Origin: Aldehydirespirator sp965204875
GTDB lineage: Bacteria > Actinomycetota > Acidimicrobiia > Acidimicrobiales > Aldehydirespiratoraceae
DNA: 64,000 nt
Direction: 5' to 3'
Assembly (NCBI GenBank): GCA_965204875.1
Contig: OZ242020.1
Coordinates: 2,356,001 to 2,420,000, forward strand
Numbering within the stretch: the first letter of the stretch is position 1; every line of letters starts with the position of its first letter. Of this stretch, positions 40,597 to 48,846 are shown in pieces. The translations under genes were made by a program, and so were the position numbers. The notes beneath the pieces were generated by a model that worked only from the letters and a program-made list of their open reading frames with translations, was not told the origin of the DNA and made no database searches.

Positions 40597-41187
40597 TCAC
40601 TGCGAGGCGAAGTTGGCAGAGGCGAACTCCCAGTTGATCAAGTGCTCCACGAAGGCGTCGAGGTAGGCGGCCCTGGCGTTCTGGTAGTCGAGGTAGTAGG
40701 CGTGCTCCCACACGTCCACGGTCAGCAGGGCTCGCAGGCCGTGGCGCAACGGCGTGTCCGCGTCGTCTGTGTTCACGATGCTCAGGCCGTCGCCGCCTGA
40801 GACGAGCCAGGTCCAGCCAGAGGCGAAGTTGCATGCCGCAGAGTCGGCGAACTCGGTGTTGAAGGCGTCCAGCGAGCCGAAGTCCCGCTCCAGCGCGGCC
40901 AGCAGTTCAACCGACGGCGATCCCGTGCCGCCAGGGGTCATCGAGTTCCAGTAGAAGGCATGGTTCCACGCCTGCGCTGCGTTGTTGAACAGCGTGCCGG
41001 GCATGCCGGCCCCGGTGACGATGCCCTCCAGAGAGGAGTGCTCGTGATCCGATCCCGCGATCATGCGGTTGAGGTTGGCCACGTAGCCGGCGTGGTGCCG
41101 GCCGTAGTGGTAGCTCATGGTGCGCTCGCTGATATGGGGCTCAAGAGCGTCGAGCGGGTAGGGGAGCGGTTCATGCTCTATCGGCAT
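40597..41187 (-). CDS. sodB: superoxide dismutase (Fe type)
   Basis: 196 residues. Metal ligands are placed at His27 (YHYGRHHAGYV), His75 (AWNHAFYWNSM), and the D-V-W-E-H-A-Y-Y-L-D-Y motif near 157–167 (Asp and His). The A-A-Q-A-W-N-H-x-F-Y-W and Y-x-D-Y-x-N-x-R pattern fits the Fe-dependent branch. It dismutates superoxide in the cytosol. A G-rich GGGAGGG lies upstream of ATG 41187. Confidence 0.94.
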   Translation of the reverse strand: MPIEHEPLPYPLDALEPHISERTMSYHYGRHHAGYVANLNRMIAGSDHEHSSLEGIVTGAGMPGTLFNNAAQAWNHAFYWNSMTPGGTGSPSVELLAALERDFGSLDAFNTEFADSAACNFASGWTWLVSGGDGLSIVNTDDADTPLRHGLRALLTVDVWEHAYYLDYQNARAAYLDAFVEHLINWEFASANFASQ

Positions 41188-41318
41188 CGGCGGGGGTGCC
41201 CTCCCATCGGCGGCTGCGAACGGCTCCGAACTCTATTGGCAGAACCGCCCGGCGCGATCCGCCGGAGCGCTGCCGGCCGGTATAGGGGCTGCCCTGCCGC
41301 CGGGCACCGGGAGCGGGA

Positions 41319-42197
41319 TCATCCAGCGTAGAGGTTGGTGGGCTGGCCGACGGCGCCCACGTCCGCCGCGAAGAGCGCACCGGCGTTGGGCTCGCCCTCG
41401 GTGACGACGCCGGCGATCGGGTCGCGGGCGGTGGTGATGTACAGCGTGTCCAGGTCGGGGCCGCCGAAGCAGCAGCAGGTGGTCTGGGGCGAGCCTGGCG
41501 TCATCACCGTCTCCAGGCGCTCGCCGTCCGGCGAGAAGCGCTGCACAGCGGCGCCGCCGAAGAGTGCCACCCACAGGCACCCCTCGGCGTCGACGGTCAT
41601 GCCGTCGGGCGCCCCGCTGCTGCCGTCGAAGGTCAGCAGCGGCCGCCGCCCGTCGATCGCCCCGGTGCTCTGGTCGTAGTCGAACCGGTCCACCCGGAAC
41701 GTCAGCGTGTCGATGTAGTACATGGTGGAGCGGTCGGGGCTCCAGCCGATGCCGTTGGACACGCTCACCCCTTCCAGCAAGCGGTGCGCGCTGTGATCGC
41801 CGTCCACACGGTGCAGCGCCCCGACCGGCGCGCCCGTGTCGCCTGCGTCCATCGTTCCCTGGAACAGCCTCCCGGCAGGGTCGACCGCGCCGTCGTTGGC
41901 CCGGTTGGAGTCCGGCTCGCCCGGCAGCTCGATCACACCCTCGATGACCCCTGCGCCGTCGGTGAGCGCCACCGAGGGGCCCAGACCGAGCGCCAGGCCG
42001 CCGGTGGCACGCGGGGCCGCGTTGCCCACGGCGTCGGCGTAGTGCATCACCGACACCGGCTGTGCCGAGGCGTGGTCAAAGCGGTGCACGGCCCGGCCGG
42101 CGATGTCCACCCAGACGAGCAGGTCCTCCACCGGCGACCACACGCAACCCTCGCCCAGGGCGGCCTCGGCGTGATGCACGACCTCTGCATTGATCAT
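41319..42197 (-). CDS. SMP-30/gluconolactonase family protein
   Basis: 292 residues from ATG 42197. A six-bladed beta-propeller lactonase-like pattern: AALGEGCVWSPVEDLLVWVD with the metal-ligand Glu, R-A-N-D-G-A-V-D-P-A-G-R-L-F-Q-G-T-M, VSNGIGWSPDRSTMYYIDT, and SGAPDGMTVDAEGCLWVALF. Members hydrolyse sugar lactones or related esters. The frame stays open upstream of 42197, but that part is built from a tandem repeat and is unlike the family, so I exclude it. Confidence 0.9.
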   Translation of the reverse strand: MINAEVVHHAEAALGEGCVWSPVEDLLVWVDIAGRAVHRFDHASAQPVSVMHYADAVGNAAPRATGGLALGLGPSVALTDGAGVIEGVIELPGEPDSNRANDGAVDPAGRLFQGTMDAGDTGAPVGALHRVDGDHSAHRLLEGVSVSNGIGWSPDRSTMYYIDTLTFRVDRFDYDQSTGAIDGRRPLLTFDGSSGAPDGMTVDAEGCLWVALFGGAAVQRFSPDGERLETVMTPGSPQTTCCCFGGPDLDTLYITTARDPIAGVVTEGEPNAGALFAADVGAVGQPTNLYAG

Positions 42198-42210
42198 CGC
42201 TGCGGCCCCC

Positions 42211-42343
42211 AATCTGCGGTTTCGTTTCAGACCCGATCTCGCCGGTCCTGGCAGCGGGCATGTAAACCCGAATTGCCTTGTCGTTTCAGACCCCATCTCG
42301 CCGGTGCCGGCAGCGGTCACGCGACCCCGAATCTGCGGTGTCG
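42211..42343. repeat. tandem ~59-bp repeat upstream of the SMP-30 gene
   Basis: TCGTTTCAGACCC starts at 42222 and 42281, and both continue into ATCTCGCCGGT…GGCAGCGG. AATCTGCGGT-type ends appear at 42211, 42271 (altered) and 42330. About two and a quarter units lie in the promoter region shared with the amidohydrolase gene and could hold regulator sites. Confidence 0.85.
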
Positions 42344-42460
42344 CCGCGCCAGCGTACACTCGGGTGCGGGGCCTGAAGTGGCCGCGGCGGCGCTGTCACG
42401 AGCCCTCTCAGCAGCCGGGGGCGGCTCCCCGTTGCTGTGAGATGCGAGAGGAGCACAACG

Positions 42461-42490
42461 ATGAGCGACCCAGGTGTGAGCGACCCAGGA
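42461..42490 (+). repeat. 15-bp tandem duplication at the amidohydrolase start
   Basis: ATGAGCGACCCAGGT is followed directly by GTGAGCGACCCAGGA. The start codon is effectively duplicated in frame. Confidence 0.95.
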
Positions 42491-43687
42491 CACGGCAAGT
42501 CACAGCGGTACACGATCATCTCTTCGGACTGCCACGCCGGCGGGAACATGGCCGCCTACGAGGACTACCTCGACCCGGCCTGGCGTGACGAGTTCAAGGC
42601 CTGGCGGGGTGCCTACCGCAACCCCTACCGAGATCTCCAGGACGACGGGCGCTCCCGCAACTGGGACGACGACCGGCGGCTCTCCGAGCAGTACGCCGAC
42701 GGCATCGTGGCCGAGATCACCTTCCCCAACACGGTGCCGCCGTTCTACCCGACGGGGGCGCTCGTGGCCCGCCCCCCCAGCGACCGCCGGGACTACGAGA
42801 GGCGCTTCGCCGGCATCACCGCGCACAACCGCTGGCTGCGCGACTGGTGCGCCCGCTACCCCGAGCAGCGCTGCGGCCTGCCCCAGATATTCGCAGAGGA
42901 CCTGGACGACGCGGTCGCCACGCTCGAGTGGGCCGCGGCGGAGGGTTTCCGCAGCTTCCTGCTGCCCCACATCCCGCCCGACAGCGATCTGCCCGGCTAC
43001 TGGGACCCGCACTGGGATCGCCTCTGGGCGGCGGTCTGCGACCTGGACCTGGTGATGACCCAGCACGGCGGCAACGGCGGGCCCGACTACGGCAAGGCGC
43101 CGGCCTCGGGCGTGATCTTCTTGATGGAGGTCCCCTTCTACTCGCACCGCAACCTGGCCCACCTGATCATGTCGGGCACCTTCGAGCGCTTCTCGGGACT
43201 GCGCTACGTGATGACCGAGCAGGGCGTGGCCTGGCTGGTCGAGGAACTGCGGCGCATGGACGGCTACCACCGACAGATGCTCTCGGGCCGTGTCGGCGAG
43301 CTGGGCTTCGCGGCGGACATCGTGCTGCCGCTGAAGCCGTCGGAGTACTTCGACCGCAACGTCTGGATCGGCGCCAGCTTCCCGTCGCCGGGCGAGGCCG
43401 CGGCGATCCGCACCGTCGGGGTGCACAAGGTCATGTGGGGCAGCGACTACCCGCACCACGAGGGCACCTACCCGTACTCTCTGGAGAGCCTGCGGCGCGC
43501 CTTCAGCGACTGGAGCGTCGAGGACATGCGCGCGGTGCTGGCCGGCAACGCGGCCGAGCTCTACGGCTTCGACCTCGACCGGCTGGCGCCCCTGGCCGCG
43601 GAGCACGGCCCCACCCCCGAGCAGGTGGCCACGCCGCTGGCGGAGATCCCCTCTGAGGCGACCAGCCCCGCCTTCTTCAAGCCGTGA
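42461..43687 (+). CDS. amidohydrolase family protein (metal-dependent hydrolase, amidohydro_2)
   Basis: 408 residues. A TIM-barrel hydrolase/decarboxylase-like protein: S-S-D-C-H near 21–25 (the D-x-H type metal motif), QHGGNGGPDY near 201, MTEQGVAWLVEELRRMD near 252, and WGSDYPHHEGTYPYS near 326–340 with the final metal Asp. The first residues come from a perfect 15-bp tandem repeat (MSDPG-VSDPG). GAGAGGAG is well spaced for ATG 42461. It overlaps the sulfatase by 4 nt (GTGA) and is likely co-transcribed with it. Confidence 0.9.
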   Translation: MSDPGVSDPGHGKSQRYTIISSDCHAGGNMAAYEDYLDPAWRDEFKAWRGAYRNPYRDLQDDGRSRNWDDDRRLSEQYADGIVAEITFPNTVPPFYPTGALVARPPSDRRDYERRFAGITAHNRWLRDWCARYPEQRCGLPQIFAEDLDDAVATLEWAAAEGFRSFLLPHIPPDSDLPGYWDPHWDRLWAAVCDLDLVMTQHGGNGGPDYGKAPASGVIFLMEVPFYSHRNLAHLIMSGTFERFSGLRYVMTEQGVAWLVEELRRMDGYHRQMLSGRVGELGFAADIVLPLKPSEYFDRNVWIGASFPSPGEAAAIRTVGVHKVMWGSDYPHHEGTYPYSLESLRRAFSDWSVEDMRAVLAGNAAELYGFDLDRLAPLAAEHGPTPEQVATPLAEIPSEATSPAFFKP

Positions 43688-46110
43688 GCCCGGCCTCCGA
43701 CGATCCCGCCGGGGCCTACGCGGGCTTCGAGGGCACCGTCGGCAAGGTCTTCTCCACCTCCGAGCCTCACTGGCCTGCGCCGCCCACGGCGCCCGCGGGC
43801 GCTCCCAACGTGATCGTGATGATGGCCGACGACCTCGGCTATTCGGATCTGGGCTGCTACGGCTCCGAGATCGACACCCCCGAGCTCGACCGGCTCGCCT
43901 CGGAGGGGCTGCGCTACACCGACTTCCACGTCAACCCCATGTGCTCGCCCACCCGAGCGTCGCTGCTGACGGGGCTCAACCATCACATGGCCGGCATGGC
44001 CACCGTTCCCCACAGCGACCCGGGCTTCCCCGGCTACGCCCACGAGCTTCGGGAGAACACCGTCACCATGGCCGAGGTGCTGCGCGACGCGGGCTGGGCC
44101 ACGCTGATGGTGGGCAAGTGGCATCTCACCAAGGACGCCCACCTCAGCGACGGCGCCCCCAAGTCGAGCTGGCCCCTGCAGCGTGGCTTCGACCGCTACT
44201 ACGGGATCCTCGACGCCTTCACCAACTTCCATCAGCCCCACCGTCTGTATGCGGACAACCACCACCTCGACATCGACCGGTATCCCGACGGCTACTACTT
44301 CACCGACGACCTGACCGATCAGGCCTTGCGCATGGTCGACGAGCTGCGCTCGTCGCATCCGACCAAGCCGTTCTTCATGTACTTCTCACATGGTGCCGTC
44401 CACGCTCCGCTGCAGGCGCCCGCGGCCGACATCGAGCGGTTCCGGGGCCGCTACGAGGCGGGCTGGGACGTGTTGCGGGCGGCGCGTTTCGAGCGTCAGA
44501 GGCAGCTTGGCGTGGTGCCGCCCCACGCGGTGCTGCCGCCGCGCAACTCCGAGGAACTGCACGAGGCCGGCGCCTGGGACGACCTCGATGACCGCTCCAG
44601 GGAGCTGTTCGCCCGCTACATGGAAGTGTACGCGGGCATGGTCCACAACGTCGACCGCAACTTCGGCCGCCTGCGCCGGCACCTGGAGGCCATCGGCGAG
44701 TGGGACAACACGATCGTGCTGTTCACCAGCGACAACGGGGGCTCGCGCGAGGGCCAGTACACCGGCACCTCGGCATACTTCCGCACGCTGCTCACCCAGG
44801 TGCGCTCGACGGAGCTGGAGGACGTCGCCGTCGACTACGAGCGCATCGACATGCTCGGCGGCCCCCGCACGCTGGCCCACTACCCCATGGGCTGGGCGAT
44901 GGTGTCATGCACGCCGTTCCGGCTCTACAAGATCAACACCCACCGGGGCGGTCACAGCGTGCCCTTCATCGTCAGCTGGCCCGCCCGCTTCAGCTCCGGC
45001 GATGGCGGTGGCGACGCTGGCGGCGAAGGCGACGGCGGTAAGGGCGATGGCAACGGCAACGGCAATGGCAACGGCGACAGCGGCGACAGTGGCTGGCTGG
45101 GGGGCGGGATACGCACCCAGTACCAGCACGTGACCGACGTGCTGCCCACATTGTGCGAGCTGCTCGGCGTGGCCGTTCCCCGCAGTCGTCACGGTGTGGC
45201 GGTGCCCGAGCCGGCCGGTGCCAGCTTCACGGCGACGCTGCGCGATGCGGCCGCGCCGTCCACGCATCCCGAGCAGTACTACGAGATGATCGGCCATCGC
45301 GGCTACTACCGCGACGGCTGGTCGATAGTCACGTGCCACCGGCCGCGCCGGGCCTTCAGCGAGGACCGCTGGGAGCTGCACAACCTCGCCGCCGACCCGA
45401 CCGAGTCGGTGGACCTGGCAGCCGAGCACCCGGACAAGCTCCAGGAGCTTGAGCAGGCTTGGGACGCCGCGGCCTGGGCCAACCAGGTCTACCCGCTCGA
45501 CGAGGGCAACTCGGTCAAGATGATCCTGCGCCCGCCCTGGTACCAGGACTGGGCGGCCGAGACGAGGCTGCGGCCCGGCACTCCCACCCTGGAGCGCTGG
45601 CGATCCCAGCAGCTCATATTCCAGAAGAGCTTCGACGTCGATGTGGCGCTGCGTTGGCGGCCCGGTGATCAGGGCATGCTCGTGGCCCACGGCGACCAGG
45701 GAGGCGGCTACGCGCTCTATGTGGAGGACGACCGCCTGCTGTTCGTTCACAACGCTTACGGCGACTTGACCACGCTGGACTGCGGGCCGCTGCCCGCTGG
45801 CGCTGCAGGCGTGCGCCTGGCGATGGAGAACCCCGGCAACCTCGTCTGGAACGCCCGCTTGAGCGTGGACGGCGAGGCGGTGGGCGAGGCCCTTGGGTTG
45901 GTGTCGCTGATGGCGATGGCGCCCTTCGAGGGGATCGACGTGGGGATCGACCGCCGCTCACCTGTCAGCTGGGACGTCTATGAGCGTCACGGCCCCTTCG
46001 CCTATGCGGGCGACCTGCACTCGGTCACTTACCGGCCGGGCGAGCTCGCCCCCGACGCCGGTTCGCTGTGGCTCGACTACATTCGCTCGACCGGCACCCG
46101 CTTCGAGTAG
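43684..46110 (+). CDS. arylsulfatase (type I, formylglycine-dependent) with Gly/Asp/Asn-rich insertion
   Basis: 808 residues. The formylglycine signature C-S-P-T-R-A-S-L-L-T-G is near 87–97. Metal-binding MMADDLGYSDLGCYG lies near 48–62, with the usual VGKWHL and FTSDNGG further on. The protein is predicted cytosolic, as no signal peptide is visible. About 35 residues of G/D/N (GDGGGDAGG…GNGNGNGNG, roughly 437–474) interrupt a conserved stretch between F-I-V-S-W-P-A and I-R-T-Q-Y-Q-H-V. The C-terminal 150 residues form an extra domain common in this arylsulfatase group. The substrate is unknown. A separate formylglycine-generating enzyme would be needed and is not in the window. Confidence 0.93.
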   Translation: MSPASDDPAGAYAGFEGTVGKVFSTSEPHWPAPPTAPAGAPNVIVMMADDLGYSDLGCYGSEIDTPELDRLASEGLRYTDFHVNPMCSPTRASLLTGLNHHMAGMATVPHSDPGFPGYAHELRENTVTMAEVLRDAGWATLMVGKWHLTKDAHLSDGAPKSSWPLQRGFDRYYGILDAFTNFHQPHRLYADNHHLDIDRYPDGYYFTDDLTDQALRMVDELRSSHPTKPFFMYFSHGAVHAPLQAPAADIERFRGRYEAGWDVLRAARFERQRQLGVVPPHAVLPPRNSEELHEAGAWDDLDDRSRELFARYMEVYAGMVHNVDRNFGRLRRHLEAIGEWDNTIVLFTSDNGGSREGQYTGTSAYFRTLLTQVRSTELEDVAVDYERIDMLGGPRTLAHYPMGWAMVSCTPFRLYKINTHRGGHSVPFIVSWPARFSSGDGGGDAGGEGDGGKGDGNGNGNGNGDSGDSGWLGGGIRTQYQHVTDVLPTLCELLGVAVPRSRHGVAVPEPAGASFTATLRDAAAPSTHPEQYYEMIGHRGYYRDGWSIVTCHRPRRAFSEDRWELHNLAADPTESVDLAAEHPDKLQELEQAWDAAAWANQVYPLDEGNSVKMILRPPWYQDWAAETRLRPGTPTLERWRSQQLIFQKSFDVDVALRWRPGDQGMLVAHGDQGGGYALYVEDDRLLFVHNAYGDLTTLDCGPLPAGAAGVRLAMENPGNLVWNARLSVDGEAVGEALGLVSLMAMAPFEGIDVGIDRRSPVSWDVYERHGPFAYAGDLHSVTYRPGELAPDAGSLWLDYIRSTGTRFE
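44993..45105 (+). repeat. GGCGAT/GGCAAC low-complexity insertion in the sulfatase gene
   Basis: Repeated GGCGATGGC, GGCGAAGGC, GGCAACGGC-type units encode a Gly-rich loop. The flanks belong to the conserved sulfatase fold, so the tract is probably a surface insertion. Confidence 0.85.
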
Positions 46111-46229
46111 CGCATGCGCAGTAACCCGACTACCGAGACGCTGGTCGCGATGCAATGCGCAGCCGTGCTCTCGGTCGGGCATTCAAGCAAGTCCGTTGCC
46201 TAAGTCAAGTTGCCGCACGGGGAAGCATC

Positions 46230-47447
46230 ATGCATATCGGCTACACCGCTGAGCAGGAGGCGCTGCGCGGAGAGTTGTGCGCCTACTACGCCGGGTTGCT
46301 CACCGACGAGGTGCGTGCGGCTCTCGGCGCCGAGGACGGTACCGGCCCGGTGCACCGCCGCCTGGTGCGCCAGATGGGCGCCGACGGGTGGCTGGCTGTG
46401 GGCTGGCCGAAGGAGTATGGCGGCAGGGGACTGTCCGCGGTGGAGCAGTTCATCGTGTTTGACGAGTCGGTGGCGCTGGGGGCGCCGATCCCGATGCTCA
46501 CCATCAACACCGTCGGCCCCACCATCATGCAGTACGGCACGGCCGAGCAGAGGGAGTTCTTCCTGCCGAGGATCGCCGGCGGCGAGTTGACTTTCTGCAT
46601 CGGCTACTCCGAGCCCGATGCCGGCACCGACCTGGCCTCGCTGAGCACCCGAGCGGTGCGCGACGGCGACACCTACGTGATCAACGGCCAGAAGACGTGG
46701 ACGTCACTGGCCCGCGACGCCGATTACATCTGGCTGGCGGCGCGCACCGATACCGACGCACCCAAGCACAAGGGGATATCGCTGTTCTGCATCCCGATGG
46801 AAACCGCCGGCATCAGCCTGGAGCCGCTCGATCTGCTGTCGAGTCACAACATCAACCACACCTTCTTCGATGACTGCCGGGTGCCGGCTTCGACGCTGAT
46901 CGGTGAAGAGAACCGCGGCTGGGGGCTGATCACCAGCCAGCTCAACCGCGAGCGGGTGACGATCTGCTCCTCGGGCATGGTCACCAAGCGTTTCGAGGAG
47001 TGCGTGGAGTGGGCCAAGTCCGCCAAGCGAGCCGACGGCTCGTATGTGATCGACGAGCCGTGGGTGCAGCGCAACCTGGCGGAGGTGGCGGCGCGCCTGG
47101 AGTTCTTGCGGCTGGCCAACTGGAAGGTGGCTTGGACGGTGGCCACCAAGATCGACGGCGCCGGGATCGACGGTGCCGGGCCCGGCATGGACACCATCGC
47201 CGGGTTCGTGGCCGACTCGTCGGCTGTGAAGGTTTCGGGCACGGAGTTCTTCGTGGACGCCTACCGCAAGCTGATGCAGGTCTACGGCCAGCGCTCCTAT
47301 GTGGTGGAGGGCTCGCCCGGCTACCTGACCCGCCTGGAGATGCTGTACCGCTCGACGATCATCCTGACTTTCGGCGGCGGCACCAACGAGATGCAGCGCG
47401 ACCTGATCTCGCAGTTCGGCCTCGGCTACCCGCGTGCGTCTCGGTAA
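46230..47447 (+). CDS. acyl-CoA dehydrogenase
   Basis: 405 residues. FAD/substrate motifs: FCIGYSEPDAGTDLASLSTR near 122–141, and a C-terminal FGGGTNEMQRDLISQFGLG near 383. A catalytic Glu equivalent cannot be fixed with certainty. The ATG is preceded by GGGGAAG. It pairs with the next gene; in actinobacteria such tandem acyl-CoA dehydrogenases often form heteromers acting on steroid or unusual acyl-CoA esters (established for FadE pairs of mycobacteria; applying it here is inference). It lies downstream of the sulfatase. Confidence 0.92.
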   Translation: MHIGYTAEQEALRGELCAYYAGLLTDEVRAALGAEDGTGPVHRRLVRQMGADGWLAVGWPKEYGGRGLSAVEQFIVFDESVALGAPIPMLTINTVGPTIMQYGTAEQREFFLPRIAGGELTFCIGYSEPDAGTDLASLSTRAVRDGDTYVINGQKTWTSLARDADYIWLAARTDTDAPKHKGISLFCIPMETAGISLEPLDLLSSHNINHTFFDDCRVPASTLIGEENRGWGLITSQLNRERVTICSSGMVTKRFEECVEWAKSAKRADGSYVIDEPWVQRNLAEVAARLEFLRLANWKVAWTVATKIDGAGIDGAGPGMDTIAGFVADSSAVKVSGTEFFVDAYRKLMQVYGQRSYVVEGSPGYLTRLEMLYRSTIILTFGGGTNEMQRDLISQFGLGYPRASR

Positions 47448-47551
47448 GCGCGGGTTTCTGGCGGGCTTGGGGGTGCCGTGACGCCGAACATAACTGACGA
47501 GCAGCTCCATACCGTGCTCGCGGTTTGCACCGGGATCTGGAGGGCCGGGCT

Positions 47552-48670
47552 ATGGATTTCGAGCTGAGCGAGGAGCAGCAGGCCATCAGAGACCTGGCCG
47601 CGCAGGTGCTGGGTGACATGTCCTCTAACGAGCGGCTGAAGGCGCTAGCCGCGGACGGGGATCTCGTGGACCGCAGGGCGTGGGCCGCGCTGGCCTCGAC
47701 GGGTGTGGTGGGCGCCTCGCTGCCGGAGGCCTACGGCGGTCTCGGGCTGGACTTCCTGGCGACGGCGGTGGCGCTGGAGGAGGCTGGGCGCTTCGCGTCG
47801 CCGGTCCCGTTGCTGACGACCGTGGTGATGAGCGCCATGCCGGTAGCGGCCTTCGGCACACCCGAGCAGCGCGAGGCGTGGCTGCCGGGCATCGCCGACG
47901 GTTCGGTGCTGGCCTGCGCAGCCCTGGCCGAGGACGGCACCGAGACGGCCGAGCCGACCACGACCGCCCGCCCCGACACCGGCGGGTTCGTGCTGGACGG
48001 CACCAAGGTGCTGGTGGCGGGCGGGCTTGACGCTGATGTGGCGCTGGTTCCGGCGCGGCTGGACACGGGCGGCGTCGGCGTGTTCGTGGTGCCGGCGGGC
48101 ACGCCCGGCTTGGAGGTCCTGCCGGTGGAGGTGACAACTGGACGACCGGAGGCTCGCTTCGATCTGTCCGGCGTGCGTGTGGGCGAGGACGCTCTGCTGG
48201 GCGGCCGCGCCGCGGACGGCGCAGAGATCGTCCGGTTCATCGAGGACAGGGCCAATGTCGGGCTGTGCATGATGATGGCCGGAGCGGCACGAGCGGCCAT
48301 CGAGTTGGCGGCTGACTACACCAAGCAGCGCCGGCAGTTCGACCGGCCCATCGCCACATTCCAGGCGGTCAGCCAGCGTGCCGGAGACTCCTACATCGAT
48401 GCCGAGGCCATCTGGCTGACCGCCTACCAAGCCGCCTGGCGCCTGTCCGCGGGCCTGCCCGCGGAGCGCGAGGTAGCCATCGCCAAGTACTGGGCCTCCG
48501 AGGGCGGCTACCGCGTGGTCCACGCAGCGGTACACGTGCACGGCGGCGTCGGCGTCGACCGCGACTACCCCTTGCACCGCCATTTCCTGGCCGCCCGCCA
48601 CATCGAGCTCACCCTCGGCCACGCCGAGCAGCAGCTAGCGACCCTGGGCCGACAGATCGCCTCACCCTGA
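47552..48670 (+). CDS. acyl-CoA dehydrogenase, second subunit-like
   Basis: 372 residues. It starts in family style, MDFELSEEQQAIRDLAAQVL, then LPEAYGGLGLDFLATAVALE near 55. The C-terminal part has YTKQRRQFDRPIATFQAVSQ and VHVHGGVGVDRDYPLHRHF. The middle domain lacks the clear F-C-I/T-E-P motif seen in the first protein, as is common for the non-catalytic partner of heteromeric pairs (inference). It is the last chromosomal gene before the defence island; 64 bp after it the transposase relic begins. Confidence 0.9.
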   Translation: MDFELSEEQQAIRDLAAQVLGDMSSNERLKALAADGDLVDRRAWAALASTGVVGASLPEAYGGLGLDFLATAVALEEAGRFASPVPLLTTVVMSAMPVAAFGTPEQREAWLPGIADGSVLACAALAEDGTETAEPTTTARPDTGGFVLDGTKVLVAGGLDADVALVPARLDTGGVGVFVVPAGTPGLEVLPVEVTTGRPEARFDLSGVRVGEDALLGGRAADGAEIVRFIEDRANVGLCMMMAGAARAAIELAADYTKQRRQFDRPIATFQAVSQRAGDSYIDAEAIWLTAYQAAWRLSAGLPAEREVAIAKYWASEGGYRVVHAAVHVHGGVGVDRDYPLHRHFLAARHIELTLGHAEQQLATLGRQIASP

Positions 48671-48734
48671 GCGCTGTAGTGTCGTAGCGCTCCGAGGAGA
48701 GCCCTCGTGCCGGCCCTCGCCCCGACCGCACATC

Positions 48735-48846
48735 CCGCCGACACCTCACCCAATGGAACCACCACTACAACGGCAGCCGACGCCACAACGCCGTAGGCGG
48801 CCATCGGCAACACCCGCACCCAGCCTCACGCGAACCAACAGCTAGA
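48735..48846 (+). pseudogene. IS481-family transposase 3' relic
   Basis: From CGCCGACACCTCACCCAATG at 48735 to CGCGAACCAACAGCTAGA at 48846 the sequence runs parallel to the last ~105 bp of the two intact IS481-type elements at 56910 and 59760, at roughly 80% identity by eye. It includes the A-C-A terminus followed by an N-CTAG-N target (GCTAGA). The upstream part of the element is gone. The relic's target overlaps the stop codon of the type III res gene. It marks the left edge of the defence island. Confidence 0.85.

Noticed and set aside
48675..48681. TGTAGTG as the left end of the IS relic
   Set aside because: It matches the IS left end for only seven bases, and the preceding six bases do not match the right-hand GCTAGA, so a short internally deleted element cannot be claimed.
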